The notes beneath the pieces were generated by a model that made no database searches, was not told the origin of the DNA, and saw only the letters and a list, made by a program, of their open reading frames with translations. Below are positions 18,402 through 28,127 of a stretch of 64,000 bases of DNA, piece after piece. The stretch is from Arsenophonus sp. aPb (GTDB taxonomy: Bacteria; Pseudomonadota; Gammaproteobacteria; Enterobacterales; Enterobacteriaceae). Every line of letters begins with the position of its first letter. Position 1 is the first letter of the stretch. The translations under genes were made by a program, and so were the position numbers. The stretch covers positions 2,480,001 to 2,544,000 of the forward strand of contig NZ_CP123499.1 in NCBI RefSeq assembly GCF_029873475.1, in the 5' to 3' direction.

Positions 18402-18575
18402 ATGAATTTAGAAACTGCGCCATTAGAAATCCAAGTTGCCATTGATTTAATTTATATTCTAGAAATTAATCAAATTGAACCCACTACTGCACTCAAAGCA
18501 CTTGATATTGTGAAAAAAGATTATGAGAATAAAAAAGCCAACACATTACTTACCAATGCAACTAAAAAACGTTGA
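18402..18575 (+). CDS. rsmS: Small protein RsmS (YbaM)
   Basis: 57-residue protein beginning MNLETAPLEIQ. The core VAIDLIYILEINQI (residues 12-25) and ALKALDIVKKDYE (residues 30-42) align with E. coli YbaM (53 residues), which follows priC there too. YbaM/RsmS homologues affect secondary metabolism in Pectobacterium; the biochemical function is not known. No strong ribosome site is seen, though AGGTAAT lies before the ATG. Confidence 0.85.
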   Translation: MNLETAPLEIQVAIDLIYILEINQIEPTTALKALDIVKKDYENKKANTLLTNATKKR

Positions 18576-18608
18576 TATAAATAATGCAATTATTATTTTG
18601 CAGCATTA

Positions 18609-21600
18609 TTAATCTCGATTGTTTTTATCACGGTGTTTTGCTCTCTTTCCAACGCCAAGAGTACGTTCAACTTCTTGCACAGAATCACCTTTGTTATTAC
18701 GAAGGTGAACTTCTAACTGATTAAAAGCAATATCGATATTTTGTTCTCGACATAGGCTATCAATCATTCGATTGACTTCGTCCAATGTTGTACTTCTATC
18801 CGCTATCTGTCGAACATAAAAACGTAATTCATGATTAAGGGTACTGTCACCAAAATCAGTAAAAAATACTAATGGAGCAGGATCCGACATGATCTTGTTG
18901 TTACTTTGTGCTGCCTGTAACAAAATCGCTTTGACTTTATCAAGATCAGAACCATAAGCAACACCTAGCTTGATAATAATACGGGTTATAGTATCTGATA
19001 ACGACCAATTTATTAAACGTTCTGTTACAAATGCTTTATTGGGAATAATGACTTCTTTACGATCAAAATCCGTTATGGTAGTTGCTCGAATACGAATTTT
19101 ACTTACTGTGCCTGAAAAATTACCAATCGTAACGGTATCACCAATTCTGACCGGCCTTTCAAACAGAATAATAATACCCGAGACAAAGTTGGCAAAAATT
19201 TCTTGTAAACCAAAACCTAAACCAAATGTTAATGCTGCCGCTAGCCACTGTAACTTATTCCAGGTAACACCTAACATTGCTAATACGATAATTGTACCAA
19301 TACCAATAATGATATAGGTTAGCATCGTCGTGATAGCATAGCTTGACCCCTGCCGAAGCTTTAACCGGGACAGTACTAAAACCTCTAATAAACCGGGTAG
19401 ATTTCGCGTCATCACTAAAGCGACAATAAAAATAATAATCGCTAAAATTAAATCAGCCAGGGTAACCGCTTGTAAAGTGTGGCCAGCCTCATTTTGTACA
19501 TTAGTGTGCCAAAGTTGAATACCATCTAAGAATGAGAAGATAGTAATGAAATCTGACCAAATCCAATAAAAAGCAACGATAAAGATCAGAAACAGTACCA
19601 TACTGGTTAAACGTAGAGATTGTTGACTAATTAATTCAATTGACATTGGCGGTTCGGTAATTGGTTCGTTTTCTTGCTCTTCTCGCGTCATATTATGACG
19701 ACGCTCTAATGCTCTTTTGTAAGCAAGCTTGCGCGCTGCAATAGATAATCCACGAATACAACTATGGTAAATAATATACCAAAGGAGTAATAAGTAGAGG
19801 CTATCAATCCAGCGACTGGAAAGTCGAAGAGTCGTGTAATAATAACCGACCATCATTAAACCAATTAACACCAGTGGAGAAAAAGCCAGTATGGTAATAA
19901 TAATAGTACGAGTTAAATGCCCACCTTTTTGTTGCCAGATCCGACGGCAAAACGGCAAAGTAAATAGAAAAACTAAAAACAGGGATATTAATACAATTAA
20001 TTGCCCGATGACATCATCCGCCAACCGCAAAGGATACATGACGCCATAACTTGACCAATAAATTAAAACAATCAACGGCAACATCAATTTCATCAAATGT
20101 TGACGTAACCAGGTCGTGTCTTTTTTAGCAATTAAAAAATGATTTTCTGCAATACCATCAGGTTTAAGAATATAAATACACCATCTAAATAACAGCCAAA
20201 ATAGGGCTAATTGCAGAGCAAAACTCCAAACAAAATCACCATGGGGATTACCTGTTTTTAAAAACCAGTAACCAACTGCTAGTGCCATAAAAGCGCCAGG
20301 AAACGCCATCATTAGGGTTAAAATTAACGCTATCGGTGTATGTAATTGGTTATCTTTTTTGAATACTCTAACTTCCGCATTAATTTCTTTTAAACGTTGT
20401 TTAAACTTGCGATTCATCCAAAAAAAGAACAGACAAGCTAACAAAAGGGGAATAGTGACAACAGAAGAGTTAATTAGCCCTTTAAATATGCTAATTAATG
20501 ATAATTTAAAATTAAAAGAGGTAATTTCTGCTTTCGCCGCTTCAGGAAAAGAAGTTAACCATGTCAGATCAATCGGTTTATTACTATTTACCCAAAAAAT
20601 TTGCTGAGCTAATGTTTGTTCTAAAGAATCAATGACTCCCAGTAATTGTTGCTGATCTAACTGTAAATTAATCGCCTGAGAAATCTGATTACCCAACTGT
20701 ACGTTTAATTGATCTAAAAGATCGCGGCGTATATCAATCAGTAACTCTAATGCCCGCCAGACTTCCTTCGAAAGAGGCATTGCCTTGCTCTTATCTACCA
20801 TTGAATCACTTATTGTATCGGACAACTTATTAATATAATTAGAAGATTGATATAACTGGTCACGCTCTTGGTTAATATCAAACTGCTCTAACCGTAAATC
20901 GGCAATTAATGTTGGTAGATTTTTTGTTAACACATTAGGTGGCAAATTAATTTGTTTTTGAAAAAGTATGCGAGAAAGCAATAAACTTCCCCGTAAAACG
21001 GTAATTTGCTCTTTTAAATTACTCTCTACTTGTATGGCTCTTTCTAACCAAGATTTAACCCTTATCCCCTTTTGTACTAATTGGTTACTATCTTGGGTTA
21101 CTGTGATCAAACGTTCACTTAGTGCTTTATTAATGGCTTTTTCATGTTTAATTATCGGATATTCTTCTACTTCCTGACTATTTATCGTTGAGCGTTGAGC
21201 TTCTTTAGCCGTTTCTTCAGAATAATTTAAGCGTTTATTATTAATAGCAGCCTGAACATACTGTATATCACTTTGAATTAACGCAATATAAGTTGCTGTA
21301 TAATCACGTTGCTTCTGTAGCACATCTTGTAATTGAGTATTCGCTTCTAATGCATGTTGTTGAAATTTATTTTGCTGCTGCAGGTAAAATTGTTCGACTT
21401 GTAATAATCTTTGCAAAGAAGGCCGAATATCTTCATTGAAAGAGAAGTCATTATTTAGTTGGTAACGAATATCTTGTAGCCGTCGAGCATTTTCTAACAT
21501 AATATTCATCGCTCGCTCTGGCTGGGTTTGTAATGCAACTAAGTTGCTATTAATATTGGCCAGATTTTCCTGTTGGTTTTGTAATACTTCTAATTTATTT

Positions 21601-22025
21601 TTTAATTGGCTCTCCAGTTGTGATAATGTTAAATGCTGATATTCAGTTTTAGTTTGCTCACTTTGTTGCTGTTCGCGTTTAATTTTAGCCAACTTTTCCA
21701 GTGCATTTCGCGCTTCTTTCGGCGCTTGTATAACTCTTTTTTGCATTAGATCAGCTTGCTTTTCTAATTCCGCTAATTCATCATAAAATTGAATTGCTTT
21801 TTTATAGTCAGCTAAAGCTTGGGTTTCAAGTGCAGTTAAATTGCTACGATTACTTAAGGCATTTAATTCGCTTTGAATAGTTTGCCGTGAAGTTATATTG
21901 GTTAAGGTAGCGCTCTCAACTAAGGTTGCATTAAAAAGAAAGAATAAACCACAAGACAAGGATAATATAGAAACTAACCGCTGGTAATATGCTCTGTTTT
22001 GCAACCTTCGACTAAATGAAAACAT
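18609..22025 (-). CDS. mscK: Potassium-dependent mechanosensitive channel MscK (KefA)
   Basis: Large MscS-family inner-membrane channel that opens under hypo-osmotic stress. 1138 residues from the ATG at 22025 (E. coli 1120); a GTG four codons upstream is an alternative. An N-terminal signal segment is followed by a ~450-residue periplasmic coiled-coil region rich in Gln, about ten membrane segments, then the MscS pore helix and beta domain (LTFGLGFGLQEIFANFVSG, FERPVRIGDTVTIG and FDRKEVIIPNKAFVTE). Ends in a charged tail. Encoded divergently from nothing here: ychN lies upstream on the same strand, where E. coli has acrR next door. Confidence 0.96.
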   Translation of the reverse strand: MFSFSRRLQNRAYYQRLVSILSLSCGLFFLFNATLVESATLTNITSRQTIQSELNALSNRSNLTALETQALADYKKAIQFYDELAELEKQADLMQKRVIQAPKEARNALEKLAKIKREQQQSEQTKTEYQHLTLSQLESQLKNKLEVLQNQQENLANINSNLVALQTQPERAMNIMLENARRLQDIRYQLNNDFSFNEDIRPSLQRLLQVEQFYLQQQNKFQQHALEANTQLQDVLQKQRDYTATYIALIQSDIQYVQAAINNKRLNYSEETAKEAQRSTINSQEVEEYPIIKHEKAINKALSERLITVTQDSNQLVQKGIRVKSWLERAIQVESNLKEQITVLRGSLLLSRILFQKQINLPPNVLTKNLPTLIADLRLEQFDINQERDQLYQSSNYINKLSDTISDSMVDKSKAMPLSKEVWRALELLIDIRRDLLDQLNVQLGNQISQAINLQLDQQQLLGVIDSLEQTLAQQIFWVNSNKPIDLTWLTSFPEAAKAEITSFNFKLSLISIFKGLINSSVVTIPLLLACLFFFWMNRKFKQRLKEINAEVRVFKKDNQLHTPIALILTLMMAFPGAFMALAVGYWFLKTGNPHGDFVWSFALQLALFWLLFRWCIYILKPDGIAENHFLIAKKDTTWLRQHLMKLMLPLIVLIYWSSYGVMYPLRLADDVIGQLIVLISLFLVFLFTLPFCRRIWQQKGGHLTRTIIITILAFSPLVLIGLMMVGYYYTTLRLSSRWIDSLYLLLLWYIIYHSCIRGLSIAARKLAYKRALERRHNMTREEQENEPITEPPMSIELISQQSLRLTSMVLFLIFIVAFYWIWSDFITIFSFLDGIQLWHTNVQNEAGHTLQAVTLADLILAIIIFIVALVMTRNLPGLLEVLVLSRLKLRQGSSYAITTMLTYIIIGIGTIIVLAMLGVTWNKLQWLAAALTFGLGFGLQEIFANFVSGIIILFERPVRIGDTVTIGNFSGTVSKIRIRATTITDFDRKEVIIPNKAFVTERLINWSLSDTITRIIIKLGVAYGSDLDKVKAILLQAAQSNNKIMSDPAPLVFFTDFGDSTLNHELRFYVRQIADRSTTLDEVNRMIDSLCREQNIDIAFNQLEVHLRNNKGDSVQEVERTLGVGKRAKHRDKNNRD

Positions 22026-22115
22026 AGTAGTATCCACTGAGTTAGATTAAAAAATAAGAAAACAGTTAAAAATCTCTCCTTAGGATTTATTTCCTTGTCT
22101 TAAATATTATTATAT

Positions 22116-22481
22116 CTAAAAAGTTAAAACTTTATTGGATGCTAACGTCCACTGTGCTAAGTCAACCAAAGTGCCGATGGTAACCCCTTTAATTAACGGT
22201 AATTCAGTGATACCTCGAGCATCAGTACATGTCTTACATAATTTTATTTCTACTTGCTGTGCAAGCAAGATTTCTAACATCTGTTTTAAATTATAACCTT
22301 CAACTGGCTTTTGATTAATAAGACCAGCAACAACTGCATCAGACATTAAAAAAATTTTCATTTCCGTTGTAACTGCCTGTTCCTTAACTGCAATCGCCAA
22401 ACGTAGTGCATTAAAAAGATTTTCATTGCCATAAGCGGCACCATTAGCAATAATCAAAAATAGTTTTTTTTCTTGCATCAA
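22116..22481 (-). CDS. ychN: DsrE/DsrF-like family protein YchN
   Basis: 121-residue small protein of the DsrE/F fold, a family including sulfur-relay subunits such as TusD. Near-complete match to E. coli YchN (117): ANGAAYGNENLFNALRLAIA near the N-terminus, LMSDAVVAGL, then LCKTCTDARGI with two Cys (about residues 82-85), and C-terminal LAQWTLASNKVLTF. Function of YchN is not established. In E. coli it lies far away, near hns; here it sits between acrR and mscK on their strand. AGGAGG precedes the ATG closely. Confidence 0.9.
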   Translation of the reverse strand: MMQEKKLFLIIANGAAYGNENLFNALRLAIAVKEQAVTTEMKIFLMSDAVVAGLINQKPVEGYNLKQMLEILLAQQVEIKLCKTCTDARGITELPLIKGVTIGTLVDLAQWTLASNKVLTF

Positions 22482-22509
22482 ATCCTCCTTAATTATGTAA
22501 TAAAACGTT

Positions 22510-23145
22510 TCAACTGTTTCTTATCGATGGACTATATTTCATCATATCAATCATCGTATCCACGTAACGAATCGCATTTTCTTTGATATTAAAACTATCT
22601 GGTACACATAACCAATTTTCAAACAGGCCGGTAATTTCTGCTCGTATCATAATTGCTGCGCACTGAACATTGATATTGGCAGGCAACTGTTGTTTTTCCA
22701 CACAGTCAGTTAAAAGAGTGACTAATCTTTGATAGTTAATCATATAAATTTCACGTCGTAATTCAGCAAACTGTGCCATTTCACCTATCAATTCACATTT
22801 ATGAAAAAAAATCTCAGTTAGCGCCTTGTTTTTAGTATCGTCAAAAAAGGTAAATAAAATATAATGTAATAATTTTCTCAATACAAAAAGTGGATCATTA
22901 GGGTATTTTAACTGATACTTTTTCTGAGTTTCAGCTATTTGTTCATCAGTAAATTTACAAGCTTCAGAGAAAAGATCGACTTTATTTTTAAAATGCCAAT
23001 AAATAGCACCACGAGTTACACCTGCAACCTCGGCTATATTAGATAAAGAGGTAGATGAAACTCCATACTTAGAAAATGTTCTAATTGCTGCATCAATTAT
23101 TTCTTGGCGAGTTATTTTCGCTTGTTGCTTAGTTTTTCGTGCCAT
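22510..23145 (-). CDS. acrR: TetR-family repressor AcrR
   Basis: Local repressor of acrAB. 211 residues (E. coli 215). The N-terminal helix-turn-helix domain spans about residues 11-57: RQEIIDAAIRTFSKYGVSST, then VAGVTRGAIYWHFKNKVDLF, both characteristic of the AcrR/MtrR subgroup. The C-terminal ligand-binding domain is less conserved, as usual. It is transcribed divergently from acrA with a palindrome (23179-23196) in between that is the likely operator. Possibly co-transcribed with ychN, whose start is 28 bases beyond its stop. Confidence 0.95.
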   Translation of the reverse strand: MARKTKQQAKITRQEIIDAAIRTFSKYGVSSTSLSNIAEVAGVTRGAIYWHFKNKVDLFSEACKFTDEQIAETQKKYQLKYPNDPLFVLRKLLHYILFTFFDDTKNKALTEIFFHKCELIGEMAQFAELRREIYMINYQRLVTLLTDCVEKQQLPANINVQCAAIMIRAEITGLFENWLCVPDSFNIKENAIRYVDTMIDMMKYSPSIRNS

Positions 23146-23178
23146 TTTAACTTACTTTCTTCTTATTGAAGTAAATTT

Positions 23179-23196
23179 ACATACATTCATGTATGT
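23179..23196. promoter_or_regulatory. AcrR operator-like palindrome between acrR and acrA
   Basis: Perfect inverted repeat ACATACAT-TC-ATGTATGT. The half-sites are those of the E. coli AcrR operator, which as I recall has the same arms separated by six bases rather than two. Position between the divergent acrR and acrA genes supports an operator role; binding is inferred. Confidence 0.75.
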
Positions 23197-23281
23197 TTTT
23201 GCAATAACATAAGAGATTTATAACATAATAATTCACCAGGTTTCAGATTTGAAATTGATATTTGAATATTGAGGTTTATTT

Positions 23282-24445
23282 ATGCAAAAAAACAGAGGGG
23301 TTTTACCTCTGGTAATATTACTACTCTCAAGCTGTTTGATCCTGACAGCATGTGGCGATAATTCCCAGCAAGGTAATATTGCACCTCCAACACCTGAAGT
23401 TGGTGTCGTAACATTGGAAGTAAAGCCATTGACAGTAACAACTGAACTGCCTGGCCGTACTACTGCTTTTCGTATTGCCGAGGTAAGACCTCAAGTAGGA
23501 GGTATTATATTAAAAAGAAATTATACAGAGGGTAGTGATGTTGAAGCCGGCACTTCTTTATATCAAATAGATCCTGCTACCTATAAAGCCAATTATGACA
23601 GTGCAAAAGCCAATTTAGCAAAAGCAAAAGCCAATGCCGAAATTACTCGTTTAACAGTAAGTCGTTATAAACCTTTATTGGGAACAAATTACATCAGTAA
23701 ACAAGAGTATGATACCGCAAACGCTAATTATGCTCAGGCGTTAGCTTCTCTTAAAGCCGCTGAAGCGGCAGTTGAAACTGCGCGTATCAATCTTGAGTAT
23801 ACCAAAGTAACTGCACCTATTTCCGGCCGCTCTGGTAAATCCAACGTCACAGAAGGTGCGCTGGTCTCGACCGGGCAAACTAGTGCGCTAACAACCATTC
23901 AACAGTTAGACCCTATTTATATTGATGTTACCCAATCCAGCGACGATTATTTGAATTTAAAAAATGAAATCGCTAGCGGCAATTTATCTAAAGAATCGCA
24001 GCAAGCACCGGTTAGCCTAAAAATGAATAATGGTGAAGTTTACTCACAAAAAGGTATTCTTCAATTTTCCGATGTAACCGTTGATGAAAGTACTGGCTCT
24101 ATCACGATGCGGGCTATTTTCCCCAATCCAGAAAAAAAACTACTTCCTGGTATGTTTGTTCGTGCCGTTTTAGAAGAAGGCGTGAAAAAAAATGCCATCC
24201 TAGTGCCACAGCAAGGCGTAAGTCGGACGCCTCGTGGTGAAGCTCAAGTGATGATTGTTAATACCAATAATGAAGTTGAAGTCCGTACGGTAATTACTGC
24301 GCAAGCAATTGGTAATCAATGGTTAATAACTAAAGGACTTGAAGCCGGAGAGCGTGTCATTGTGATTGGGTTACAAAAAATCAAGCCAGGCATGAAAGTG
24401 ATAGCTAAAGAGACATCGTTAAATCCAAATACAACAGAAAAATAA
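23282..24445 (+). CDS. acrA: Periplasmic adaptor lipoprotein AcrA
   Basis: Membrane-fusion subunit linking AcrB to an outer-membrane TolC channel. 387 residues (E. coli 397). Lipoprotein signal with lipobox LTAC, modified Cys at residue 24; then the lipoyl/barrel-sandwich parts (VRPQVGGIILKRNYTEGSDV and YTKVTAPISGRSGKSNVTEG) flanking an alpha-helical hairpin rich in Ala and Lys, and the beta-barrel and membrane-proximal domains. GAGG lies about 9 bases before the ATG in a segment resembling the E. coli leader. acrB follows 42 bases on. tolC is not in the window. Confidence 0.97.
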   Translation: MQKNRGVLPLVILLLSSCLILTACGDNSQQGNIAPPTPEVGVVTLEVKPLTVTTELPGRTTAFRIAEVRPQVGGIILKRNYTEGSDVEAGTSLYQIDPATYKANYDSAKANLAKAKANAEITRLTVSRYKPLLGTNYISKQEYDTANANYAQALASLKAAEAAVETARINLEYTKVTAPISGRSGKSNVTEGALVSTGQTSALTTIQQLDPIYIDVTQSSDDYLNLKNEIASGNLSKESQQAPVSLKMNNGEVYSQKGILQFSDVTVDESTGSITMRAIFPNPEKKLLPGMFVRAVLEEGVKKNAILVPQQGVSRTPRGEAQVMIVNTNNEVEVRTVITAQAIGNQWLITKGLEAGERVIVIGLQKIKPGMKVIAKETSLNPNTTEK

Positions 24446-24487
24446 ATTTTCTCCGCATAAGTCTTAAATTAAGGGAGTCGATAATTA

Positions 24488-27400
24488 ATGCCTCAGTTTT
24501 TTATAGAACGGCCAATATTCGCGTGGGTAATAGCCATTATTACCATGCTTGCTGGTCTATTGGCAATTATCAAATTACCGGTTGCACAATATCCAACTAT
24601 TGCGCCACCGTCTATCTCAATTGTAGCAACCTATCCTGGAGCAGACGCCACTACAGTCCAAAATACCGTTACTCAGGTTATCGAACAGAACATGAATGGA
24701 ATTGATAATCTGGTTTATATGTCTTCAACTAGTGATGCAATGGGTAACATGTCTCTGACTCTTACCTTTGAAGCAGGGACAGATCCTGATATTGCACAAG
24801 TGCAGGTACAAAATAAATTACAATTGGCCATGCCATTACTACCCCAAGAGGTACAGCAGCAAGGCATTCATGTTAATAAATCTACCGGTTCTTTCTTGAT
24901 GGTGGTCGCTTTTATTTCCAAAGATGGCTCAATGAATCAAGAAGATATCGCTGATTATGTTAACTCTCACATTAAAGATCCTATTAGCCGAGTAAAAGGT
25001 GTCGGTGAAACGCAATTATTTGGTACCCAGTACGCTATGCGGATCTGGTTAGATCCAGATAAACTGGTTAAATACAACATGGCGACTCAAGATGTCATCA
25101 ATGCCATAAAAATTCAAAACAACCAAGTTGCTGCCGGCCAGCTAGGTGGGACACCACCGATCCCAGGCCAACGACTAAATGTTTCTATTATTGCTCAAAC
25201 GCGGCTAAATAATGCCGAACAGTTTGCCAATATCCTGTTACGGGTTAATCCAGATGGTTCTCAGGTTCGCTTAAAAGACGTTGCCGTTGTTGAGTTAGGC
25301 GCGGAAAATTATAGCATTCAAGCAAAATATAATGGTACTGCGTCAGCCGGTATCGGTATCAAATTGGCAACTGGGGCTAATGCCTTAGATACTGCCAAAG
25401 CCGTACGTGCTACGCTTGCTGAAATGGAGCTTTTTTTCCCTAATGGATTAGAGATTGTTTACCCTTATGACACCACACCGTTTGTAAAAATCTCAATTAA
25501 CGAAGTAGTGAAAACACTGATCGAAGCTATCATGCTAGTCGTCGTTGTTATGTACTTATTCCTGCAAAATTTCCGCGCAACCTTGATCCCAACTATCGCA
25601 GTTCCTGTAGTTTTGCTTGGTACTTTTGCTATTTTGTCTGCAATGGGATATTCAATTAACACGCTTACGATGTTCGCAATGGTGCTCGCTATCGGATTAT
25701 TAGTCGATGATGCTATTGTGGTAGTAGAAAACGTTGAGCGTGTTATGCAAGAAGAGGGACTATCACCAAAAGAAGCCACCAAAAAATCGATGGGACAAAT
25801 CCAAGGCGCACTCGTCGGTATAGCCTTAGTATTATCGGCGGTATTTATACCTATGGCTTTTTTTGGTGGCTCAACCGGCGCAATCTATCGTCAATTCTCA
25901 GTTACAATTGTCGCATCAATGGTGCTCTCTGTTCTGGTCGCGCTGATCTTAACTCCCGCCCTTTGTGCCACAATATTAAAACCTATCCCTAAAGGTAGTC
26001 ATGGTAAACAGTCAGGTTTTTTCGGCTGGTTTAACCGGACGTTTGAAAAAAGTGCGCATCACTATACCAATAGTATTGGCCATATGCTTAGAGGTACCGG
26101 CCGTTACCTAGTGATTTATGTTATATTAGTTGCCGGTATGGCATTTCTCTTCCTAAAATTACCTTCGTCGTTTCTTCCTGAGGAAGATCAAGGAGTACTC
26201 TTGACGATGGTTCAGCTACCGCCAGGTTCAACTCAAGAACAAACTGTTGCGGTGCTTAATGATATTGACCAATATTATCGAACAAAAGAAAAAGAAAATG
26301 TTAAATCTGTCTTTACCGTAAGTGGCTATGGCTTCGCTGGACAAGGACAAAACATGGGTCTTGCTTTCGTCGTTCTACAAGATTGGAAAGAACGCCATAG
26401 CGATAAAAGTCACGTTTCTCAAATTATCAATCGTGCCAATCTTGCCTTTTCAAAAATACAAGAAGCTATCATTTTCTCTTTCAATATACCGGCCATACCC
26501 GAGCTAGGTACAGCCAGTGGTTTTGATTATGAACTTGTTGATCAAGGTAATTTAGGCCATGAGAAATTAATGGCAGCTCGTAATCAACTACTGGGACTTA
26601 TCGCTCAACATCCTGATATATTGCAAAATGTTCGTCCTAACGGACAAGATGATACTTCTCAGTATCGTTTTTATCTTGATCAACAAAAAGCTGAGGCTTT
26701 AGGTGTATCTATCAGTGATATTAATGCAACCTTAAGTACTATGTTTGGTGGAATCTATGTAAATGATTTTATTGATCGTGAACGCGTTAAAAAAGTTTAC
26801 GTACAAGCCAATGCCCCATTCCGAATGTTGCCCGCTGATATTGAAAAACTTTATGTCCGCAATAATCAAGGAAAAATGGTACCTTTCTCAGCGTTGATTG
26901 ATCATAGTAAAGATCCATGGCTATATGGTTCACCACGTTTGGAACGCTATAATGGTTTACCTGCAATGGAAATCCAAGGTTCTGCGGCTCCAGGGAAAAG
27001 TACCGGTGATGCCATGTTATTAATGGAGCAACTTACTGAAAAATTACCTGAGGGTATTGGTTATGAATGGACTGGTATGTCTTACCAAGAACGTCTTTCT
27101 GGCAACCAAGCACCGGCTTTATATGTAATTTCTCTTATTGTCGTTTTTCTTTGTTTAGCCGCTTTATATGAAAGTTGGTCAATTCCTTTTTCTGTTATGT
27201 TAGTTGTGCCCTTAGGGGTTATTGGAGCATTACTCTTCACTTCAATTCGTGGATTAGAAAATGATGTTTACTTTAAGGTAGGCTTATTAACAACCATTGG
27301 CCTATCTGCCAAAAACGCCATATTAATTGTTGAGTTTGCGAAAGACCTAATGGAAAAAGAAGGAAAAGGGTTGATTGAAGCAACGCTAGATGCTGTCAAA

Positions 27401-27607
27401 ATGCGGTTACGACCTATTTTAATGACATCATTAGCATTCATGCTTGGTGTTTTACCTCTCGTTATTAGTAACGGTGCCGGTTCAGGGGCGCAAAACTCTG
27501 TCGGTACAGGCGTGCTTGGCGGAATGATTGCAGCAACTACATTAGCAATCTATTTTGTTCCAGTATTTTTTGTCGTCATACGTAGACGTTTCACAAATAA
27601 ATATTAA
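24488..27607 (+). CDS. acrB: RND multidrug efflux pump AcrB
   Basis: Proton-driven inner-membrane trimer exporting drugs, dyes and bile acids through AcrA and TolC. 1039 residues (E. coli 1049); the shortfall is at the C-terminus, which ends RRRFTNKY and lacks the His-rich tail of the E. coli protein. Seen: MPQFFIERPIFAWVIAI start, the proton-relay pair in LLVDDAIVVVENVE (TM4) and the Lys in GLSAKNAILIVEF (TM10), twelve membrane segments and two large periplasmic loops. GGGAG precedes the ATG. Could be an AcrD/AcrF relative by sequence alone, but the acrR-acrA context supports AcrB. Confidence 0.97.
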   Translation: MPQFFIERPIFAWVIAIITMLAGLLAIIKLPVAQYPTIAPPSISIVATYPGADATTVQNTVTQVIEQNMNGIDNLVYMSSTSDAMGNMSLTLTFEAGTDPDIAQVQVQNKLQLAMPLLPQEVQQQGIHVNKSTGSFLMVVAFISKDGSMNQEDIADYVNSHIKDPISRVKGVGETQLFGTQYAMRIWLDPDKLVKYNMATQDVINAIKIQNNQVAAGQLGGTPPIPGQRLNVSIIAQTRLNNAEQFANILLRVNPDGSQVRLKDVAVVELGAENYSIQAKYNGTASAGIGIKLATGANALDTAKAVRATLAEMELFFPNGLEIVYPYDTTPFVKISINEVVKTLIEAIMLVVVVMYLFLQNFRATLIPTIAVPVVLLGTFAILSAMGYSINTLTMFAMVLAIGLLVDDAIVVVENVERVMQEEGLSPKEATKKSMGQIQGALVGIALVLSAVFIPMAFFGGSTGAIYRQFSVTIVASMVLSVLVALILTPALCATILKPIPKGSHGKQSGFFGWFNRTFEKSAHHYTNSIGHMLRGTGRYLVIYVILVAGMAFLFLKLPSSFLPEEDQGVLLTMVQLPPGSTQEQTVAVLNDIDQYYRTKEKENVKSVFTVSGYGFAGQGQNMGLAFVVLQDWKERHSDKSHVSQIINRANLAFSKIQEAIIFSFNIPAIPELGTASGFDYELVDQGNLGHEKLMAARNQLLGLIAQHPDILQNVRPNGQDDTSQYRFYLDQQKAEALGVSISDINATLSTMFGGIYVNDFIDRERVKKVYVQANAPFRMLPADIEKLYVRNNQGKMVPFSALIDHSKDPWLYGSPRLERYNGLPAMEIQGSAAPGKSTGDAMLLMEQLTEKLPEGIGYEWTGMSYQERLSGNQAPALYVISLIVVFLCLAALYESWSIPFSVMLVVPLGVIGALLFTSIRGLENDVYFKVGLLTTIGLSAKNAILIVEFAKDLMEKEGKGLIEATLDAVKMRLRPILMTSLAFMLGVLPLVISNGAGSGAQNSVGTGVLGGMIAATTLAIYFVPVFFVVIRRRFTNKY

Positions 27608-27638
27608 CTTAGATAGGTTATTAGTAATATTTCCATTA

Positions 27639-27663
27639 AAAGGCCAGAATATCTGGCCTTTCA
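27639..27663 (+). terminator. Terminator after acrAB
   Basis: Perfect 10-base stem AAAGGCCAGA (27639-27648) / TCTGGCCTTT (27652-27661) with a tight 3-base loop; the T tail is mostly within the stem. It lies 32 bases after the acrB stop. Confidence 0.7.
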
Positions 27664-28127
27664 TGTAAAAATATTTTTAATAAATGAAAAATAAATCTAA
27701 ATATATGACTAAAACTTATTTTTTATTAAAAAAATAAATAATAATAAAATAACACAGTTATACTGTAACTTTTTGTATATATTTGATATTTTACTCTAGA
27801 TTAGTTCTTTGATTAACATCATATAACAAAAAACTTTATACAGAGATAGTGACTTATGCGATAATAGTGCTATATTAATATCCAGTAGGTTGTTTGCATT
27901 ACTTTTGCTATACTCACACAAGTATAAATTTTATAAATTATCTACATTCTTCTGATTGTTTACCGACAACCATTTATAATTTTGGCAACAATCATAATTA
28001 ATAGTGTTTTTGATTTTATAAAAAATAAAACAATATATTAATTCAATGGTAAATTCTTCATCTTTAGCGGTATTATGCAATAAAAATGAGTAATAACCCG
28101 TAATCTGTGGTTTGAATGGAGGTGATT
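27664..28127. other. AT-rich promoter region upstream of tomB-hha
   Basis: About 460 bases without a gene. TGCTATACT at 27906-27914 is an extended -10-like element (TGN-TATACT) without a good -35, and would give a leader of about 200 bases before tomB. Highly AT-rich, as expected of an H-NS/Hha target, but that is inference. No other feature recognised. Confidence 0.4.

Noticed and set aside
18580..18610. Hairpin AATAATGC/GCATTATT after rsmS
   Set aside because: AT-rich arms, 15-base loop and overlap with the mscK stop make it weak; not distinguishable from chance here.
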